From: JBBRDU01 sp038230335
GTDB taxonomy: Bacteria; Verrucomicrobiota; Verrucomicrobiia; Chthoniobacterales; UBA10450
Direction: 5' to 3'
Length of the DNA: 64,000 nt
Assembly: GCA_038230335.1 (NCBI GenBank)
Contig: JBBRNL010000013.1
Coordinates: 1-64,000 of the forward strand
A program made the translations under genes and the position numbers. Below are positions 61,175-64,000 of this stretch, piece by piece. Within the stretch, counting starts at the first letter, position 1, and the number at the start of each line of letters is the position of its first letter. Below the pieces are notes generated by a model, which saw only the letters and a program-made list of their open reading frames with translations, was not told the origin of the DNA and did no database searches.

Positions 61175-62599
61175 TGTTCCTGCATCGGTTGGGCCCCCCT
61201 TCCGCCCGAGCAAGGGTGCGATATCAATATTGGCGTGAGTACATGGGTCGACCGGACGTGCGACCTCGGCCCGGAATGCTACACCTTCTGTAATGTCCGC
61301 GACTTCGGCTCTGAGTCGTACTCGGGCTGCGGATGCCTTTACGAGCGATCGCGCAATATCACGATCATCCTCGAGACCATCAATATCACGAACATTTGTT
61401 ACACCCGGAATGTGACTTATTGCGGCGGCCCGGATTTCGACCGTTGCAACGAACAGATCCGACGCCTCGGCGGGAAAGAGCTGACTCATGTTTCGATTAA
61501 TCGCGTGGGCGATCCGAGCCAGCTCAAAGGCGGCAAACATTCACACCTCGACGGCAATCAGCTGGGGCTCGTCTCGCCCAACATTAAAGGGGACAAGAAT
61601 TCCAAACATAATCCCAAAACCACCGAAAACCTCGGAGCGGACAAGCGTGACAAGGGCTGGGGCAATGACAAAAAGCAGGAGAACGCGGCGAGGAATCACA
61701 TCGCGCAGGAGAGCAAAGGCAAAGATCCGAAAAACACCAAAGCGACAGCGCCTGCTGACCTGGCCAACAGGATGGCGAAGAAAAATGGCGGAAATGGCGG
61801 GAATGGCGGGAATGGCGGGAATGGCGGAAAGAAACTGACCGGAGCCGGACCGGGCAATGGGGCAAATCAAAACAATAATGCCCTAACGAACGGCAACGGA
61901 CAGGCCAAGGGCGGGAAACATGACCAGCACCCCGGCGGAAAAAATAACGGCAACAAAACTGGCGGAAACGCGAACGGCAGCGCTGCCACAGGAAACGCTG
62001 GCGGGGTTGGCAACGGGGGCGGAGCCGGTGGGAAGCATCCCGGGCAATCCATGAAGGGATCTAAAAACGGCGGAGGAAATTCTGCCGGGACGGGCCAGGC
62101 GAACGCGACGGGTGGAAAGACCGCCGGTGGCAAGCAGCACGGAAAAAATAAGGGTTCGAATGGAAATCAGTCTTCCGCGACCGGCACCGGCCAGGGGAAT
62201 ACCTCACCTGGTTCATCAACGAAGGGCAGTGGCGGCCAGGGCAACAGTGGCCAAAGCGGAGGCGGCAAGCACCACAAGAATCAGAATCAAGGCCAGCCGA
62301 CCCAGGGAAGCGGTTCGCAAAACAGTAATCAAGGTGGTGGTCAGAACGGCGGGGGTCAGGGCCAGACTGGCAGCGGCAAGCGTCATAATCAGGGCAATCC
62401 TGGGCAGACCGGAGGAGGCAACGGTCAAGCAATCCACCAGAATAAGACGCAGGGCTCCATGCAGAATGGCCAGGGCGGAGGCGGCGGGAGTAAAAGTGGA
62501 GGTGGAAACAAAGGTGGGGGGCAGGGCCAGCATCAGCAACAACAACAACAAGGCGGGAAGCAAAGCCACGCGAAGCCATCGGCTACCCCGCATCCATAG
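61166..62599 (+). pseudogene. C-terminal part of the frameshifted DUF6600 gene with Gly/Asn/Gln-rich tail
   Basis: In the original frame this begins KCSCIGWAPLPPEQGCDINI and continues through GVSTWVDRTCDLGPECY (first possible start GTG at 61235, leaving 454 residues). Cys-rich strings (CYTFCNVRDF, SGCGCLYE) precede an NTN-rich strand region and then about 300 residues of Gly, Asn, Gln, Lys, His and Ser low-complexity sequence ending in a Gln run and SHAKPSATPHP. It has no signal peptide of its own, so it cannot be a separate exported gene. It is the downstream half of the gene starting at 60083. Such tails are flexible or adhesive. Confidence 0.65.
61784..61828 (+). repeat. Five tandem 9-bp units encoding Asn-Gly-Gly
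   Basis: Five consecutive units of AATGGCGGR occur in frame inside the low-complexity tail and encode NGG repeats. Repeat-number change here would lengthen or shorten the tail without breaking the frame. Confidence 0.8.
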
Positions 62600-62679
62600 A
62601 TGGAATCGGCAAAGTGGAATCGACGCTCAATAAAAACGATTCACCTTCGTCTCAATCCATTGTATTCAGGGGAACCATT

Positions 62680-62904
62680 ATGAAGAAAACAGCGTTACTA
62701 ATTGTAGCTTTAGCGGTTATGAGTGGAATTTTCGCGCCCTTCGCGAATGCGATTTCACTCAACATTAACCTGGGTGATCAGCCGTATTACTCGCATGGAC
62801 CCGGTTATTGGGACAGCGGTGTGTATTACGTCTGGGTGCCCGGACACTATACAATTCGAAATCACCATAAAGTGTTTGTCCACGGCCATTATCGGGTAAG
62901 ATAA
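62680..62904 (+). CDS. Small secreted YxWxPGHY-type protein
   Basis: This 74-residue precursor starts at the ATG at 62680 (KKTALLIVALAVMSGIFAPFANA signal peptide; cleavage near ANA). The mature part of about 50 residues has aromatic and Gly/His-rich strands: LNINLGDQPYYSHG, GYWDSGVYYVWVPGHYTI and HKVFVHGHYRVR. The WVPGHY pattern is like the WxPGxW repeats of small surface proteins. A longer frame from 62614 would hide the signal peptide. A strong terminator follows 30 bases after the stop. Confidence 0.75.
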   Translation: MKKTALLIVALAVMSGIFAPFANAISLNINLGDQPYYSHGPGYWDSGVYYVWVPGHYTIRNHHKVFVHGHYRVR

Positions 62905-62934
62905 TTCCGTAAAGATCGGGTCAAGTTTGTGAGG

Positions 62935-62968
62935 ACGGGGCTGCCATTGGCAGCCCCGTTTCCTTTTC
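62935..62968 (+). terminator. Rho-independent terminator
   Basis: ACGGGGCTGCC-ATT-GGCAGCCCCGT is a perfect eleven-pair stem with a three-base loop, followed by TTTCCTTTT. It closes the transcript of the small secreted protein and is the clearest terminator in the window. Confidence 0.85.
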
Positions 62969-63285
62969 GCCGGCGGCGTGAGCGAGTGCGCTGTATCCTC
63001 GGCGGATCATTCGCCCCCGTGCCGATGCCATTGAACATCCGTTTTCCCAGCAAAATATCAAAAACTCTTCCTCGTTGGCTCTCTCCCAACGGGCGCCTTC
63101 ACTAGTTGGTGACGCGGCTGTCGCGCGTGGTTTGAAACGGAGAAAATTGGAGTCCCCATCGTTCTGCAAGTGTTAATAACTTTTTTAAATAAATTCTAAA
63201 AAAAGCTTGACCCTTCCCCCATCTTTCCAGCAGTCTCGCCCTTCACGTAAAGTCTCTCAACTCAATACTGTCTATTACAGCACCT
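62969..63285. promoter_or_regulatory. Leader region of the S8 protease gene with shared 17-bp motif
   Basis: No gene is supported in these 317 bases. AAGTGTTAATAACTTTT at 63168-63184 repeats the motif at 52240. It is followed by an A/T-rich stretch and AAGCTTGACC, the end of which resembles a -35 hexamer (TTGACC, 63207-63212). A -10 box at the right spacing is not convincing. The region presumably contains the promoter of the protease gene. Confidence 0.35.
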
Positions 63286-64000
63286 ATGAAATCTACGCTG
63301 CGCTATCTCACGTTTGTATTTACATTTATCCTGTTAGTCGCCGCGCCAGCTCTGCTGGCGTTTTTGTTTGTGTCGCCACTCTCGGCACAAAGCGCGTCTG
63401 ACTCGGATAGCGGATCTCGCTCCTGGGCCAAAGGTCCCATTGCTGGACTCGTTGCACCTCAAAGTCAGCAGTCCGCCGTCGCCGTCATGGTGGAAATGGA
63501 CGCCCCTGCCGCAGCTGTCCCTTATGCAGAAGCATTAAAGGTGGCGCAAGCTCAGGTCGACGCGAACCGGAATTACGCATTGGCCCATCCGAGTTTGAAG
63601 ACTTCCAAAGCGCTGCTATCTCAAAAAGCGCAGCCGACCCAGATCAGTAGCGCCGCCGCCACTCAGATCGTCAGCACGGTCCGCCAGCTTGATCAGGCGC
63701 AACAAGCGATTGTTTCATCCCTGACCGGCGCAGATATCGGCGGCAAAATTCTTTATCGCACACAGCGCGCCTACAACGGCATCGCGATGACGGTGAGTCC
63801 CGACAAAATCGCCGCGATCGCTCAGCTCCCCGGAGTCAAGGGAGTTCATCCGATGATTCCCAAGTTCCACATGACTGCCTTCTCCGATGTTGATTTTGTC
63901 GGAGGCCGCTCCTTGTGGACGAAGACGCCGTTCGGTATTCACGGTGAGAACATCAAAATCGCCGACATCGATAGCGGACTTGACTACATTCACACCGATT
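63286..64000 (+). CDS. Subtilisin-like (S8) serine protease, 5' part, cut by window edge
   Basis: The frame is open from the ATG at 63286 to the end of the window (238 codons, no stop). It has a signal peptide (LRYLTFVFTFILLVAAPALL), then a propeptide of the I9 inhibitor type (about 60-200: AVAVMVEMDAPAAAVPYAEA, LYRTQRAYNGIAMTVSP, AAIAQLPGVKGVHPM). The start of the catalytic domain reads KIADIDSGLDYIHTD, where Asp in DSG is the first member of the Asp-His-Ser triad. The His and Ser lie beyond the edge. It is a secreted protease and not a complete gene in this window. Confidence 0.85.
   Translation, partial: MKSTLRYLTFVFTFILLVAAPALLAFLFVSPLSAQSASDSDSGSRSWAKGPIAGLVAPQSQQSAVAVMVEMDAPAAAVPYAEALKVAQAQVDANRNYALAHPSLKTSKALLSQKAQPTQISSAAATQIVSTVRQLDQAQQAIVSSLTGADIGGKILYRTQRAYNGIAMTVSPDKIAAIAQLPGVKGVHPMIPKFHMTAFSDVDFVGGRSLWTKTPFGIHGENIKIADIDSGLDYIHTD

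Noticed and set aside
61784..61828. Tandem repeat as CRISPR or phase-variation tract
   Set aside because: The nine-base units are coding and in frame (NGG); repeat-number change would not shift the frame, and there are no spacers.

Overview
The window is a GC-rich bacterial chromosome segment with no phage, plasmid, insertion-sequence or CRISPR signature. The best guess is a soil-type member of the Verrucomicrobiota (PVC group). The supporting signs are a long-form IspG with an internal extra domain, DUF4105, DUF6600 and REC-PATAN proteins, a VPS10/BNR giant secreted protein, and gene orders such as rpmE-prfA-prmC-murA and cdsA-dxr-rseP-ispG. This placement is inferred from gene content, not from a marker tree.

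Layout. 1-8.4 kb: a small basic protein, a flavin monooxygenase, a MEST-like hydrolase and an RND efflux pair. 8.4-19.7 kb: a di-haem cytochrome and an NDH-2-like flavoprotein fused to a cyclic-nucleotide-binding domain, a DUF4105 protein, an FAD-linked oxidase (with the decayed tail of a second copy 1.2 kb away), an NTE-type cNMP-patatin lipase, a metallo-hydrolase and a class III cyclase. Two cNMP sensors and one cyclase therefore lie within 9 kb. 19.8-26.2 kb: tRNA-Leu(UAG), then a polyphosphate neighbourhood of CYTH phosphatase, SixA, ROK glucokinase, polyphosphate kinase and a double-receiver regulator. 26.4-31.8 kb: acyl-CoA ligase and the core set rpmE, prfA, prmC, murA plus a DUF4870 protein. 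31.9-42.4 kb: BNR-repeat protein, endonuclease IV, AsmA-like protein, DUF420, a zinc-ribbon protein, a LysM protein with a degenerate L,D-transpeptidase domain, accA and a papain-like candidate peptidase.

42.4-49.8 kb is the most unusual region. Two esterase-fold genes (one missing its nucleophile segment) flank a run of an ATP-grasp ligase, two tandem GCS2-type carboxylate-amine ligases, an M29 aminopeptidase and a second ATP-grasp-like protein. This looks like an amide- or peptide-forming metabolic locus whose product I cannot name. 49.8-54.2 kb: a MarR regulator divergent from a prepilin gene, with clear palindromes between them, and the threonine-degradation genes kbl and tdh split by a 3D-domain lipoprotein. 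54.4-59.8 kb: the envelope/isoprenoid genes cdsA, dxr, rseP and ispG. 60.1-64 kb: exported surface-type proteins, including a DUF6600 gene broken by two compensating frameshifts with a long Gly/Asn/Gln-rich tail, a small secreted protein and the start of a subtilisin-like protease cut by the window edge.

Two small dispersed repeat families recur between genes. One (about 55-70 bp, with AGGTAGGG ends) has inserted in frame into the ispG coding sequence. The other follows two minus-strand genes and probably acts as a terminator.
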